A stretch of 64,000 nt of DNA from Faucicola osloensis_D. GTDB taxonomy: Bacteria > Pseudomonadota > Gammaproteobacteria > Pseudomonadales > Moraxellaceae. Shown piece after piece: positions 51,726 to 60,268 of the stretch (its first letter is position 1; each line of letters starts with the position of its first letter). The notes beneath the pieces were generated by a model. That model was not told where the DNA came from and ran no database searches. It saw nothing but the letters and a program-made list of their open reading frames with translations. The stretch is from NCBI GenBank assembly GCA_020041925.1, contig CP083409.1; one strand, given 5' to 3'. Both the position numbers and the translations under genes were made by a program.

Positions 51726-52454
51726 ATGCAAAAACTCGATTTACTTTATAAAGGCAAAGCAAAATCAGTCTTCGAAACTGACAATCCAGATTATCTGATT
51801 TTAGAATTTCGTGATGATACCTCTGCGTTTAACGGCGAGCGTATCGAACAGTTAGCGCGTAAAGGCAAAGTCAATAACCGCTTTAACGCCTTTATCATGC
51901 AAAAACTCAGCGAAGCCGGCATCGAAACCCATTTTGAACAGCAATTATCGGATGAAGAAGTGCTGGTCAAACGCCTAACAATGATTCCCGTCGAGTGTGT
52001 GGTACGTAACTATGCGGCAGGCAGCCTAGTACGTCGTTTAGGTCTACAAGAAGGTCAACCCTTAAACCCACCCACCTTTGAATTATTCTATAAAGATGAC
52101 GGTCTGGGCGACCCGATGGTGAATGATTCGTTAGCGGTATCACTCGGCTGGGCAACGCAAGCACAACTGGATGAAATGAAAGCCTTAACCTTTAAAGTCA
52201 ATGACGTGTTATCAAAAATGTTTGATGAGGGTGGTTTGATGCTGGTGGATTTCAAACTAGAATTTGGGGTATTTAAAGACCGTATCGTACTGGGCGATGA
52301 GTTCTCGCCAGATGGTTGCCGCGTCTGGGACAAACAAACCAAGAAAAAACTGGATAAAGACCGTTTCCGTCAAAGCCTAGGTGATGTGGTTGAAGGTTAT
52401 GAAGAAGTTGCCCAGCGTATTGGCGTGTCTTTGGTTGATGAGTCAGGTCGATAA
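51726..52454 (+). CDS. purC: Phosphoribosylaminoimidazole-succinocarboxamide synthase PurC
   Basis: The protein has 242 residues from the ATG at 51726, preceded by TTGGGAATTACC. It is the SAICAR synthetase that adds aspartate to CAIR in purine synthesis. Signs: LLYKGKAKSVFETDNPD near 6-22, RDDTSAFNG near 29-37, PVECVVRNYAAGSLVRR near 85-101, and DFKLEFGVFKDRIVLGDEFSPDGCRVWD near 174-201. Length and motifs are normal for the bacterial single-domain type. It is located after dapA and the BamC-like gene, 134 bases downstream. Confidence 0.98.
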   Translation: MQKLDLLYKGKAKSVFETDNPDYLILEFRDDTSAFNGERIEQLARKGKVNNRFNAFIMQKLSEAGIETHFEQQLSDEEVLVKRLTMIPVECVVRNYAAGSLVRRLGLQEGQPLNPPTFELFYKDDGLGDPMVNDSLAVSLGWATQAQLDEMKALTFKVNDVLSKMFDEGGLMLVDFKLEFGVFKDRIVLGDEFSPDGCRVWDKQTKKKLDKDRFRQSLGDVVEGYEEVAQRIGVSLVDESGR

Positions 52455-52586
52455 ATCGGACGCATTCATCAAGCTAGCTAATCGCTACAGCGAATATAAT
52501 TAAGTCCAATTAAATTTGGATGGCGTGTGAAATAGATAAACATCTAAAACTGGGGCTTGCTCCAGTTTTGTGTTTTTAGCAGATTA

Positions 52587-52616
52587 TTTAAGTTTAAGTT
52601 TAAGTTTAAGTTTAAG
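52587..52616 (+). repeat. Five hexanucleotide repeats (TTTAAG) upstream of the FUSC gene
   Basis: Five perfect TTTAAG copies run from 52587 to 52616 and end 40 bases before the likely TTG start. The tract is open in the same frame as the FUSC gene, where it would read as alternating Phe-Lys. Confidence 0.93.
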
Positions 52617-52655
52617 TTTTTAGCCTTCAATATCATTAAAAAAAGAGTCTCTCAC

Positions 52656-53732
52656 TTGGATAACCCTATCACTCACCAATATATCAAGCACCCGCTCACC
52701 ACCTTAACCCAATTCAATCGCAATCCCAGACCTTGGCATATGCCGTTGTTTGTGGCATTTGCGATTAGTTTTCCAGTGATAGTCGGCGCGTATCTGGGTG
52801 ATTTGCGCATGGGTCTACTCGCATCACTCGGTGCGATGGTGATTTTAAACTTACCCTATACTGGGTCTTTATTGTCTCGCATGACCACGGTATTGGCGTG
52901 TAGTTTTGGGATGGTCGCGTGTTTTGCCGTTGGCTTGGTCGCCCACAACGTGCCCATCTTGACAATTCCCCTGATATTTTTTGTGACCTTTTGGTGTACG
53001 CTGTTTAGCCGTTATTATAAGTTACCACCGCCTGCTGGGCTGTTTATCATCATGGCTTCAGCGATTGCGCTGTTTATGCCCGCAACCGTGTCACAAATCC
53101 CACAGCTGATTGGCGTGGTGGCATTAGGCGCGTTGTTTGCGGGGATGGTGGCGTGTTTTTATGCGTTACTGCTGCTTTATAATAAGCCTGTCTTGCCGCT
53201 AAAGGCACCGATGCCCGTGCGAGAGATTTTGGGTGATACTTTTATTGTATCGGCGTTTATCGCTTTATCATTGCTGCTGGCGCTGTGGCTAGAGATGCCT
53301 AAGCCCTATTGGGTGCCGATGAGCTGTTATGTCATCATGCAAGGGATGAATTTTCAAAGCATATGGATCAAGCAGATACATCGGATTGTGGGTACCGCGA
53401 TTGGTATGCTGCTAGCTTGGCTACTGCTATCAGTGCATTTGAGCGATATGGGTGTGGCGCTAGGCATTTTTGGTATGATGTTTTGTATTGAAACTTTTGT
53501 GGTACGCCATTATGGGGTGGCGGTTATTTTTATCACCCCACTGACCATCTTTTTGGCAGAGTACAGCGCGGTGCAGCCTACCGCAATCAGTGAGATTATC
53601 GTCACGCGGTTTTGGGATACCGTGCTCGGCTGTCTCATGGGTGTGCTAGGCGGTATTGTCATTTTATCACCGATAGTGAGGCAAAAATTACAAGTCAGCG
53701 TCGATAAAATCGTGGCGAAATTGCCAATTTAG
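52656..53732 (+). CDS. FUSC family membrane protein (aromatic acid exporter-like)
   Basis: The protein has about 358 residues from TTG 52656 (GAG-like site nearby); TTG 52557 or ATG 52740 are alternatives. It has about ten hydrophobic helices in two blocks. The first runs GAYLGDLRMGLLASLGAMVIL, then RMTTVLACSFGMVACFAVGL; the second starts LEMPKPYWVPMSCYVIMQG and continues IHRIVGTAIGMLLAWLL. The YWVPMSxxVI...RxxGTxxG pattern in the second block is the FUSC signature of the fusaric acid resistance/AaeB/YccS group, which moves aromatic acids or related compounds. It is smaller than AaeB, without a long C-terminal cytoplasmic part. Substrate unknown. Confidence 0.82.
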   Translation: MDNPITHQYIKHPLTTLTQFNRNPRPWHMPLFVAFAISFPVIVGAYLGDLRMGLLASLGAMVILNLPYTGSLLSRMTTVLACSFGMVACFAVGLVAHNVPILTIPLIFFVTFWCTLFSRYYKLPPPAGLFIIMASAIALFMPATVSQIPQLIGVVALGALFAGMVACFYALLLLYNKPVLPLKAPMPVREILGDTFIVSAFIALSLLLALWLEMPKPYWVPMSCYVIMQGMNFQSIWIKQIHRIVGTAIGMLLAWLLLSVHLSDMGVALGIFGMMFCIETFVVRHYGVAVIFITPLTIFLAEYSAVQPTAISEIIVTRFWDTVLGCLMGVLGGIVILSPIVRQKLQVSVDKIVAKLPI

Positions 53733-53751
53733 CTTTTTTATCCAAAAAAAC

Positions 53752-53786
53752 AAAAAAGCCACTCGATAATCTGGGTGGCTTTTTTA
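53752..53786. terminator. Bidirectional terminator between the FUSC gene and serB
   Basis: AAAAAAGCCAC pairs with GTGGCTTTTTT around a loop of about 12 bases. Confidence 0.85.
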
Positions 53787-53824
53787 TAATCTTTAAAATT
53801 CATCTTTAAAACTAATCGTTAAAA

Positions 53825-54820
53825 CTAACCGCTCAATCCCAAAACAGTCATCACCCCATCGAGTCCTGCGACGGTTACCGCATAGTCTGCTTGGTCGCGC
53901 ACAATCGGTTTGGCGCGATAGGCAATACCGATATCGGCTAGCCCTAGCATTGGCAAGTCATTAGCGCCATCGCCGACAGCAACAGTCTCTGACAGCTTAA
54001 TGCCTAGACGCTGTGCCACGGCTTGCAAAATTTCGGCTTTACGCTTGCCATCGACAATCGCTGAGGTGATTTCACCTGTCACTAGATTATCGACGATATC
54101 TAGGTCATTGGCATAACTTTCATCCATCCCTAAGCTGTTTTTCACGTATTCGGCAAAATAGTTAAAGCCGCCTGAGACCAATACCACATAGTAACCATGA
54201 TTTTTCAGTGCGCTAATCAAGCGTTTTGCCCCGGGACTAAAGGTAATGTGATTGGCAATAATGTCTTCGAGCACCTCACTTGATAACCCTTTAAGTAAAG
54301 CCACACGGCGAGTAAAGCTTTCAGCAAAATCAATTTCCCCACGCATGGCAGATTCGGTGATCGTATCGACTTGCTCACCAATCCCGGCTTTTTTTGCCAA
54401 TTCTACAATCACTTCTTGCTCAATCAACGTTGAATCCATATCAAACAACGCCAGTTTATGCGGGCGCACCAATGTCGCAAGAGGCATGACATTGATATCT
54501 ACGTGATAGAGATTGTTGGCGGCGATTTGTTTGATCCGTTGCGGTAAGTCGCTGATATCGCTATCTGATTCCAGCGTCACAATCCAGCGAATCGTTGTCA
54601 CAGGACTGGTTTGCTCAGCTTGGGCGAGTGTGTCATTGGCTTGCCAATCAATCTCATTGACTAAGGTGTCTTGATGTAAGAGGCGAATGGCAGGATGAAG
54701 GCTTGCAAGGGTTTGGCTAATTTGGCTCAATAGCCCCAATTCAAACTTGGCAGCGCTTAGGGTAATCGCGTAACTATGGGGAAAATGCTGATTAAGTTGA
54801 TACAAAAAATTCGTCGTCAT
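53825..54820 (-). CDS. serB: Phosphoserine phosphatase SerB
   Basis: The protein has 331 residues, with an N-terminal ACT-like regulatory region (to about 115) and a C-terminal HAD phosphatase domain. It removes phosphate from O-phospho-L-serine, the last step of serine synthesis. HAD motifs: FDMDSTLIEQE near 124-134 (nucleophile Asp), VLVSGGFNYFA near 213-223 (motif II Ser), the Lys of GKRKAEIL, and GDGANDLPMLGLADIGIAYRAKP near 282-304. Layout is that of proteobacterial SerB. It is divergent from the AhpA-like gene, the arrangement seen with ytjB in E. coli. Confidence 0.97.
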   Translation of the reverse strand: MTTNFLYQLNQHFPHSYAITLSAAKFELGLLSQISQTLASLHPAIRLLHQDTLVNEIDWQANDTLAQAEQTSPVTTIRWIVTLESDSDISDLPQRIKQIAANNLYHVDINVMPLATLVRPHKLALFDMDSTLIEQEVIVELAKKAGIGEQVDTITESAMRGEIDFAESFTRRVALLKGLSSEVLEDIIANHITFSPGAKRLISALKNHGYYVVLVSGGFNYFAEYVKNSLGMDESYANDLDIVDNLVTGEITSAIVDGKRKAEILQAVAQRLGIKLSETVAVGDGANDLPMLGLADIGIAYRAKPIVRDQADYAVTVAGLDGVMTVLGLSG

Positions 54821-54901
54821 GGTAGTTTACCCCTTGTATGCCAAAAAAATAAACATGATAATGTAGCATTTAATCGCTCCTAAAGAAAGTTTAATCTACC
54901 C

Positions 54902-56275
54902 ATGAATCATCTAGCCCCCCGTCAAGGCAAATTCGCTATTGTACTACTTATTAGTTTTTGTTTACATTTTTTGATGCTGACTTTTAGTAGTGAAAAATCC
55001 CAATACGAGCAGCGTACCCAAAAGGGTGAAAAAATTGTTGAACAGTTAGCCAAAGAAGCCATGGTGGGAATCACCAGCCAAGATAGAATTAGCCTGAGCG
55101 TCTTGGCAAACCGCTACCAAGTTGATCAAGAAGTCGCCAAAATTGTCATCAGTGACCAAAACAACCAGCCGCTGGTGCAAACGGGACAAGCGCAAAACGA
55201 AGTGGGGCAGGTGATTGACAAACCCATTATCCAAAACAACCAAGTTCTCGGTCATGCCACCATCACCATGAAAGCGGTCTCCAAAGGCGAGATTGTCAGT
55301 AGTCAATGGTTGTTTGTATTAGGGTCAGCAATTTTGCATGGGTTTTTATGGCTGATTTATGGCTACATGGCGCGCCCAACGCAGGAACAGCTTGCGCAAT
55401 TGGGTGAAAAAGTCCAGCAGCATATCGCGCTTGCCCGTGGTAGCCTAGCATCCACGAGCCCTGTATTGACAACCGATGGTGAATTGCAGTTAGACGAAGA
55501 CACCTTATACAATAAAGCAGGGGATAGCAGCGCGACCGCGCAACCTGCCGCCACTGGCAAAACCATCAATGATTTTTTAAATCGAGAAAAATCAAAATCC
55601 GTTAAAGATGACCCACAAGCCCAGCCTACAGCGACTGACAATCTGGCTCAAGAAACGACAGTAGACAGCCAAAAACAACCCGAAATCGAATTACAAATTC
55701 ATTTTTACGACCAGTATCATCTGCTAAAACGGGTGGCACCTGAAGTTGCAAAACCGTATTTTCAATTGTGTAATCAGCTATTGATGCGCGCATCAAACAG
55801 TTTATTTAACTCGTCAAACAATGTGTTAAATCGCTATATCAAAGACGTGTATATCAAAGACAACTCGCATTTTAATGCCAACGGCGCGGTCGTTCATCTA
55901 GCAGGTAAAGCCGAGCAATTGCCACTGGCAGCGGTGTTATTGTCAAAATTGTTGATTATCCTCAACCAAGTGGTATACGAAAAACACCGTGAGCTATCGC
56001 GTTTTGCTTTGCCATTAACCATCGGTACCAGTATCAGTCATCAATTCGATGACGTACAAAAACTGATGGCAAACCACGCCAAAGAAGATGGTTTATTACT
56101 CCTATATCCACTGGATTTACTTAAAACGTTAGATGGCAAAGTGCAGTTTAAAAACCTGCAACATCCGACCACTATCACAGAGCGTGAGATGGTTTGGTAC
56201 AACGGTTTATCAGAAACCTTGATGACCGAACTCATTGCCAAACGCGATGAAATTTTGACCGCCACAGAAAAATAA
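54902..56275 (+). CDS. AhpA/YtjB-like membrane protein
   Basis: The protein has 457 residues: a transmembrane helix at 11-29, a periplasmic part to about 135, a second helix near 136-156, and a long cytoplasmic C-terminus whose linker (about 160-255) is rich in Ala, Thr and Asp. The N-terminal hairpin, with periplasmic sequence IVEQLAKEAMVGITSQDRISLSVLANR, fits the YtjB/Smp (AhpA) family, and divergent placement next to serB is the family's usual setting. The C-terminal half (about 260-455) has no clear match. It looks helical and ends in charged sequence. Function is unknown; E. coli YtjB is a membrane protein of unclear role. Confidence 0.65.
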   Translation: MNHLAPRQGKFAIVLLISFCLHFLMLTFSSEKSQYEQRTQKGEKIVEQLAKEAMVGITSQDRISLSVLANRYQVDQEVAKIVISDQNNQPLVQTGQAQNEVGQVIDKPIIQNNQVLGHATITMKAVSKGEIVSSQWLFVLGSAILHGFLWLIYGYMARPTQEQLAQLGEKVQQHIALARGSLASTSPVLTTDGELQLDEDTLYNKAGDSSATAQPAATGKTINDFLNREKSKSVKDDPQAQPTATDNLAQETTVDSQKQPEIELQIHFYDQYHLLKRVAPEVAKPYFQLCNQLLMRASNSLFNSSNNVLNRYIKDVYIKDNSHFNANGAVVHLAGKAEQLPLAAVLLSKLLIILNQVVYEKHRELSRFALPLTIGTSISHQFDDVQKLMANHAKEDGLLLLYPLDLLKTLDGKVQFKNLQHPTTITEREMVWYNGLSETLMTELIAKRDEILTATEK

Positions 56276-56384
56276 ACGAATCATGGCTATTTTTTCTTTC
56301 GCCACTTGACTTGACTGACAAAACCCATTATAAGGCTTTATGAAATTGCAAATTTATCGAATCGACCAGCGAAAGGAGCAATAA

Positions 56385-56621
56385 ATGGCTGATCCAGATA
56401 TTGATGATAGCTTTGAAGATGACAGTTTTGATGATGACGATGACGCGCGACTCGTGGATGACGACGCATCGGGTCGAAGTCGGGCAAGTAGTCTTGAAAA
56501 ACGTCGTTTGATTGATAATTTATTGGAAGAAAAGCGTCTAGAGCGCTCACTTAAAGACAGTTTTGATGACGATCTTGATGACTTAGACGATGACGACGAT
56601 TTTGACGATGATGAGTTGTAA
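56385..56621 (+). CDS. Small very acidic protein, PA3496-like
   Basis: The protein has 78 residues, with Asp the most common by far (DDD runs at both ends). The middle, SLEKRRLIDNLLEEKRLERSL near 36-56, is a charged amphipathic helix that matches the RRxIxxLLEEKRLxxxL pattern I recall from PA3496-family proteins, reported as putative envelope integrity proteins in pseudomonads. A good ribosome site (AAAGGAGCAATAA) precedes the ATG. Translation is credible, so this is not an accidental frame, although antisense frames here are also open because of codon skew. A terminator-like hairpin follows at 56630. Confidence 0.7.
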   Translation: MADPDIDDSFEDDSFDDDDDARLVDDDASGRSRASSLEKRRLIDNLLEEKRLERSLKDSFDDDLDDLDDDDDFDDDEL

Positions 56622-56629
56622 GTCAAGCA

Positions 56630-56665
56630 AAAGGTTAATACACTAGGTATTAACCTTTCTTTTTC
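56630..56665 (+). terminator. Intrinsic terminator after the acidic gene
   Basis: AAAGGTTAATAC pairs with GTATTAACCTTT around a loop of about five bases, followed by CTTTTTCC. It separates the acidic gene from the yecA-like gene. Confidence 0.75.
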
Positions 56666-56702
56666 CAATCCGCTTTTTTGATAGCATACTAGGATAACCA
56701 CC

Positions 56703-57242
56703 ATGGATTTTGATGATTTAATCGATTTTTTAGACAGTGATGACAATGAATTTGGGCTATCGAGCATCGCTACACACGGTTTTTTAACCGCCTCTATTGT
56801 CGGCAAACCTTTACACAATTGGCAAACCTATCTTTTTGAAGGGCATGAAAAACAAGTCAAGCCAGAGGTGCTAGCAGCCATTGAACAGTGGCGTGATGAG
56901 CTGCAAGCCATGCTGCAAGATGAGCGTGAAATTGAGCTGCCTTTTGATGTCGACGAAACTGACTATCTCGATATTGAAAACTCAGAAATTAGCGAATGGT
57001 CAGTGGGCTTTGTTGATGCCATGTATGCCAGCGATGACGAAGAAGATGATTGGTTTGATGATGACGACAGCGAAGAAGATGTGGCAATGCTGACGTTACC
57101 GATGATTTTGTTTAGTGGCATCGATGAAGACCAACCTGATATGCAAGAGTTACTCAAAGACCCAGAAACCATGAGCCAAATGGCAGGGGCCGTAGAAAAA
57201 AACATCGTTGAGTTGTTTTTGTTATTTCATACCAATGACTAA
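56703..57242 (+). CDS. YecA/YgfB (UPF0149) family protein
   Basis: The protein has 179 residues. It matches UPF0149, small all-alpha proteins: the start DDLIDFLDSDDNEFGLSSIATHGFLTA near 4-30 carries the typical HGFLxA (HGxLTA) motif; VKPEVLAAIEQWRDELQAML follows; EWSVGFVDAM near 99-108 matches the WxxGFxxA motif. No SEC-C zinc motif is seen at the end, so it is the short form. It is strongly acidic, with a DDEEDDWFDDDDSEED run near 112-127. Function is unknown; E. coli YecA has been linked to ribosome-bound nascent chains. It is convergent with argG. Confidence 0.85.
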   Translation: MDFDDLIDFLDSDDNEFGLSSIATHGFLTASIVGKPLHNWQTYLFEGHEKQVKPEVLAAIEQWRDELQAMLQDEREIELPFDVDETDYLDIENSEISEWSVGFVDAMYASDDEEDDWFDDDDSEEDVAMLTLPMILFSGIDEDQPDMQELLKDPETMSQMAGAVEKNIVELFLLFHTND

Positions 57243-57260
57243 ATTGGGTTGTAACAAGCT

Positions 57261-57287
57261 AAGGGCGTATTAAATACGCCCTTTTTA
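57261..57287. terminator. Bidirectional terminator between the yecA-like gene and argG
   Basis: AAGGGCGTAT pairs with ATACGCCCTT around a three-base loop, followed by T. Confidence 0.85.
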
Positions 57288-57296
57288 TCTACCGCA

Positions 57297-58661
57297 TTAT
57301 TTTTGCTCTAGTTGTGGTACGTCTGAGCCGTGGGCATTGGATAACAAACCTGATTGGCTATATAACGCCAATTTAGCCCGGGTATCTGAAATATCTAGAT
57401 TGCGCATAGTAAGCTGACCGATACGGTCCATTGGCGTGAACGCCGCATCTTCCACTTTTTCCATTGATAGACGTTCTGGTTGGTAGGTCAAGTTGTCGGA
57501 TTTAGTATTTAAGATGGTATAGTCATTACCGCGGCGTAGCTCGATGGTGACTTCACCCGTGATAGCTTTGGCGACCCAGCGCTGTGCGGTTTCACGAAGC
57601 ATCAAGGCTTGTGAGTCAAACCAGCGACCTTGGTACAACAAGCGACCTAGGCGTAAGCCATTAATACGGTACTGCTCGATGGTGTCTTCGTTATGAATAC
57701 CAGTGACCAAACGCTCATAGGCAATGTGCAACAGCGCCATGGCAGGGGCTTCATAGATACCCCGTGATTTGGCTTCGATGATACGGTTCTCAATTTGGTC
57801 ACTCATCCCAAGACCATGACGACCGCCGATTTCGTTGGCTTTTAAAATCAAATCCACTGGGCTATCAAAGGTTTCGTCATTGATTGCCACGGGCATGCCT
57901 TGTTCAAAGCGTACCGTTACCGTTTCTTTGTCGATTTTGACATTTTCATCCCAAAATGCCACACCCATAATCGGCTCAACGATGTGCATGCTGGCATCCA
58001 AAAACTCCAAATCTTTGGCTTCATGCGTTGCACCGAGCATATTTGAGTCGGTTGAGTAGGCTTTTTCTTTGGACATTTTGTAGTCAAAGCCATTGTCGAT
58101 TAAGAACTGTGACATCTCGCTACGACCGCCCAATTCATCAATGAAGGTTTGGTCAAGCCACGGTTTATAGATTTTAAGGGCAGGGTTGGTGAGTAAACCA
58201 TAACGGTAAAAACGCTCAATATCATTGCCTTTATAAGTTGAGCCATCACCCCAAATATTGACATCATCTTCTTTCATGGCAGTGACTAGCATGGTGCCTG
58301 TGACCGCACGACCCAGTGGCGTGGTGTTGAAGTAGGGCATACCGCCGGTGCTGACATGAAATGCACCACATTGAATTGCAGCAATACCTTCAAGCGCCAA
58401 TTGCAAACGGCAATCAATTAAACGTGCTTTAACCGCACCGTATTGGTCGGCTTTTTTGGGAATGGCGTTGTAATCGTCTTCGTCAGGTTGACCTAAGTTC
58501 GCGGTATAAGCGTATGGCAGCGCGCCTTTTTGCTTCATCCAAAGTAGCGCAGCTGAGGTATCAAGTCCGCCTGAAAACGCGATACCGACTTTTTGCCCGA
58601 CGGGGACAGATTGTAAAATGGTGGCGTTATTGGTGGCATTGTTTGTGGTATCGTGGCTCAT
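57297..58661 (-). CDS. argG: Argininosuccinate synthase ArgG
   Basis: The protein has 454 residues from the ATG at 58661, with AGGAAAGGTT upstream; the in-frame start 15 bases earlier overlaps this site. It joins citrulline and aspartate with ATP to make argininosuccinate. Signs: GIAFSGGLDTSAALLWMKQ near 27-45 (ATP pyrophosphatase loop), YAYTANLGQPDEDDYNAIPKKA, FHVSTGGMPYFNTTPLGRAV near 97-116, and the DGSTYKGNDIERFYRYG segment near 132-148. It is of the longer E. coli type rather than the 400-residue type. Its start is about 160 bases from greA, with a terminator between. Confidence 0.98.
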   Translation of the reverse strand: MSHDTTNNATNNATILQSVPVGQKVGIAFSGGLDTSAALLWMKQKGALPYAYTANLGQPDEDDYNAIPKKADQYGAVKARLIDCRLQLALEGIAAIQCGAFHVSTGGMPYFNTTPLGRAVTGTMLVTAMKEDDVNIWGDGSTYKGNDIERFYRYGLLTNPALKIYKPWLDQTFIDELGGRSEMSQFLIDNGFDYKMSKEKAYSTDSNMLGATHEAKDLEFLDASMHIVEPIMGVAFWDENVKIDKETVTVRFEQGMPVAINDETFDSPVDLILKANEIGGRHGLGMSDQIENRIIEAKSRGIYEAPAMALLHIAYERLVTGIHNEDTIEQYRINGLRLGRLLYQGRWFDSQALMLRETAQRWVAKAITGEVTIELRRGNDYTILNTKSDNLTYQPERLSMEKVEDAAFTPMDRIGQLTMRNLDISDTRAKLALYSQSGLLSNAHGSDVPQLEQK

Positions 58662-58779
58662 AACCTTTCCTATCAAGTCATCAAAAAATAATCTGTAAAA
58701 TCAACCTATCGAATTATTGTAACATTTTTGTCAACGCGTTTTTCGCCATTTTTTGACAATTACCCATAATTTGTCACAA

Positions 58780-58808
58780 TAAAAAAGCCAATCATTTGAT
58801 TGGCTTTA
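58780..58808 (-). terminator. Intrinsic terminator after greA
   Basis: On the minus strand AAAGCCAATCA pairs with TGATTGGCTTT around a two-base loop, then a T tract. It lies 15 bases past the greA stop. Confidence 0.85.
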
Positions 58809-58823
58809 TCGGCTAAATAGCGG

Positions 58824-59300
58824 TTATTGGTACAAAACTTCGACGATTTCGTATTCGACTTCACCGCTTGGGGTTTGGATTTTGGCTTCATCCCCTTCTG
58901 ATTTGCCAATCAGACCGCGCGCGATGGGCGAGTTAATCGAGATTTTATTGGCTTTAAAATCCGCTTCGTCATCACCCACAATTTTATAGCGTTTTTGCTC
59001 TTCCGTATCGAGATTTTCAATCACTACCGTGACGCCAAACACCACGCGACCTTCTTGCGGTAGTTTGAGCGGATCAATGACTTCAGCCCCGCCCAGTTTG
59101 GCTTCAATATCGCGAATACGGGCTTCACAAAATCCTTGCTGCTCACGGGCAGCATGGTACTCGGCATTTTCTTTTAAATCGCCATGTTCGCGTGCTTCGG
59201 CAATCGCCGCGGTAATACGTGGACGGTCAACGGTTTTGAGCTGTTTGAGCTCTTCTTCTAAAGCCGCGTGACCTTGAGGCGTCATTGGATAACGTTGCAT
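58824..59300 (-). CDS. greA: Transcript cleavage factor GreA
   Basis: The protein has 158 residues. GreA inserts its coiled-coil tip into the secondary channel of RNA polymerase and stimulates cleavage of backtracked RNA. Signs: an MQRYPMTPQGHAALEEEL start, the coiled coil to about 75 with the acidic tip around AEYHAAREQQGF near 47-58, then the FKBP-like domain with VVFGVTVVIENLDTEEQKRYKIVGDDEADF near 86-115 and INSPIARGLIGKSEGD near 120-135. In gamma-proteobacteria greA usually follows carB; here a PAP2 gene sits between them. Confidence 0.98.
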   Translation of the reverse strand: MQRYPMTPQGHAALEEELKQLKTVDRPRITAAIAEAREHGDLKENAEYHAAREQQGFCEARIRDIEAKLGGAEVIDPLKLPQEGRVVFGVTVVIENLDTEEQKRYKIVGDDEADFKANKISINSPIARGLIGKSEGDEAKIQTPSGEVEYEIVEVLYQ

Positions 59301-59562
59301 AGGGGATTCCTTTTGTCACAAATAGGGATTCAAACGGCAAGATTGCCAAAGTAACAAGTCACAAAAAATGGTCATCAACACTCGTGATTGACCATTATCT
59401 ATTTTATATAGATGAAAAAAACCATGCTAGACAGGGCTGCTGCCTAACAAGGTTCTAGTAAAAAATTTGCTGTGCTGCATCAATCACCACAATAACCGTA
59501 TTTTACTTGATAACGGCTTGTGATGCAAAGCATTCACTCAATTGACTGTATGAACCCTCACA

Positions 59563-60114
59563 TTACCAAACTGAGCTGATGGTAACACCCACAGCTTTAT
59601 TTTCATACCAAGGTAAAATAGTGGCATTGTCAAACGGTTGTGTCATCACCAAACCACTGACGACACCCAGCGCGCAGCCAGCAACCACATCACGGGTATG
59701 GTGCTTGTCGGCATCCACACGTGACCAGCCCACATAGGCGGCAGGAACCATTGCCATCGAGCCATAGCGCCAGCCATAGCGTTGACCGATGAAAGTCGCG
59801 CCCGCGCAAGAATCACTAGCATGCCCTGACGGAAACGAGTAATCCTCGCCATTGGGACGTTCGCCCCACGCGGTGTCATTGGTGGCGTATTTGAGCGCAT
59901 AGGTAGCTGCCAAATTGGTTGCCATGGTTTTGCCTAGTTGATAGACGCCTTCTTGGTCATGTTTGGCAAGTGCCATGCCTAAGCCTGCTACCGGGATAGC
60001 AATATGCAATATATCGCCCGCTTTTTCGCTATCGCTTTTGGCATATACCGTTGTCGTCGGCGCTAATACAGCAGCGAGCAGTATGACGTTAAAGGTCTTA
60101 GAAGGTCGTCTCAT
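59563..60114 (-). CDS. Secreted PAP2 family phosphatase
   Basis: The protein has 183 residues from the ATG at 60114, preceded by AGGGTGTAAATGCC; a longer in-frame start at 60192 is rejected. A signal peptide of about 25 residues ends VYA. The three PAP2 motifs are present: K75...RP at 86-87, PSGH at 95-98, and SR at 131-132 with His139 and Asp142. Such enzymes remove phosphate from lipids (for example phosphatidic acid or undecaprenyl pyrophosphate) or small molecules in the periplasm. Lacking the several transmembrane helices of PgpB, it looks like the soluble secreted subtype. It lies between carB and greA on the same strand. Confidence 0.9.
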   Translation of the reverse strand: MRRPSKTFNVILLAAVLAPTTTVYAKSDSEKAGDILHIAIPVAGLGMALAKHDQEGVYQLGKTMATNLAATYALKYATNDTAWGERPNGEDYSFPSGHASDSCAGATFIGQRYGWRYGSMAMVPAAYVGWSRVDADKHHTRDVVAGCALGVVSGLVMTQPFDNATILPWYENKAVGVTISSVW

Positions 60115-60220
60115 GGCATTTACACCCTGATTGTGGTTAGTGGTCAAAACATTGATAAACGTGGCTGTACTTAGGGCAAACCTAGTGTACACCCTAAACC
60201 TTAGGATTATCTTAGCCCAT

Positions 60221-60255
60221 AAAAAAATACTGACAGCGGTGGCTATCAGTATTTT
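60221..60255 (-). terminator. Intrinsic terminator after carB
   Basis: On the minus strand AAAATACTGATAG pairs imperfectly with CTGTCAGTATTTT around a loop of about eight bases, then T. It lies 14 bases beyond the carB stop. Confidence 0.78.
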
Positions 60256-60268
60256 AGACTAGCGGTGG

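Noticed and set aside
56354..56818. 154-codon Ser-rich frame opposite the acidic genes
   Set aside because: It is the mirror of Asp codons on the plus strand; Ser/Lys-rich sequence without a family or ribosome site.
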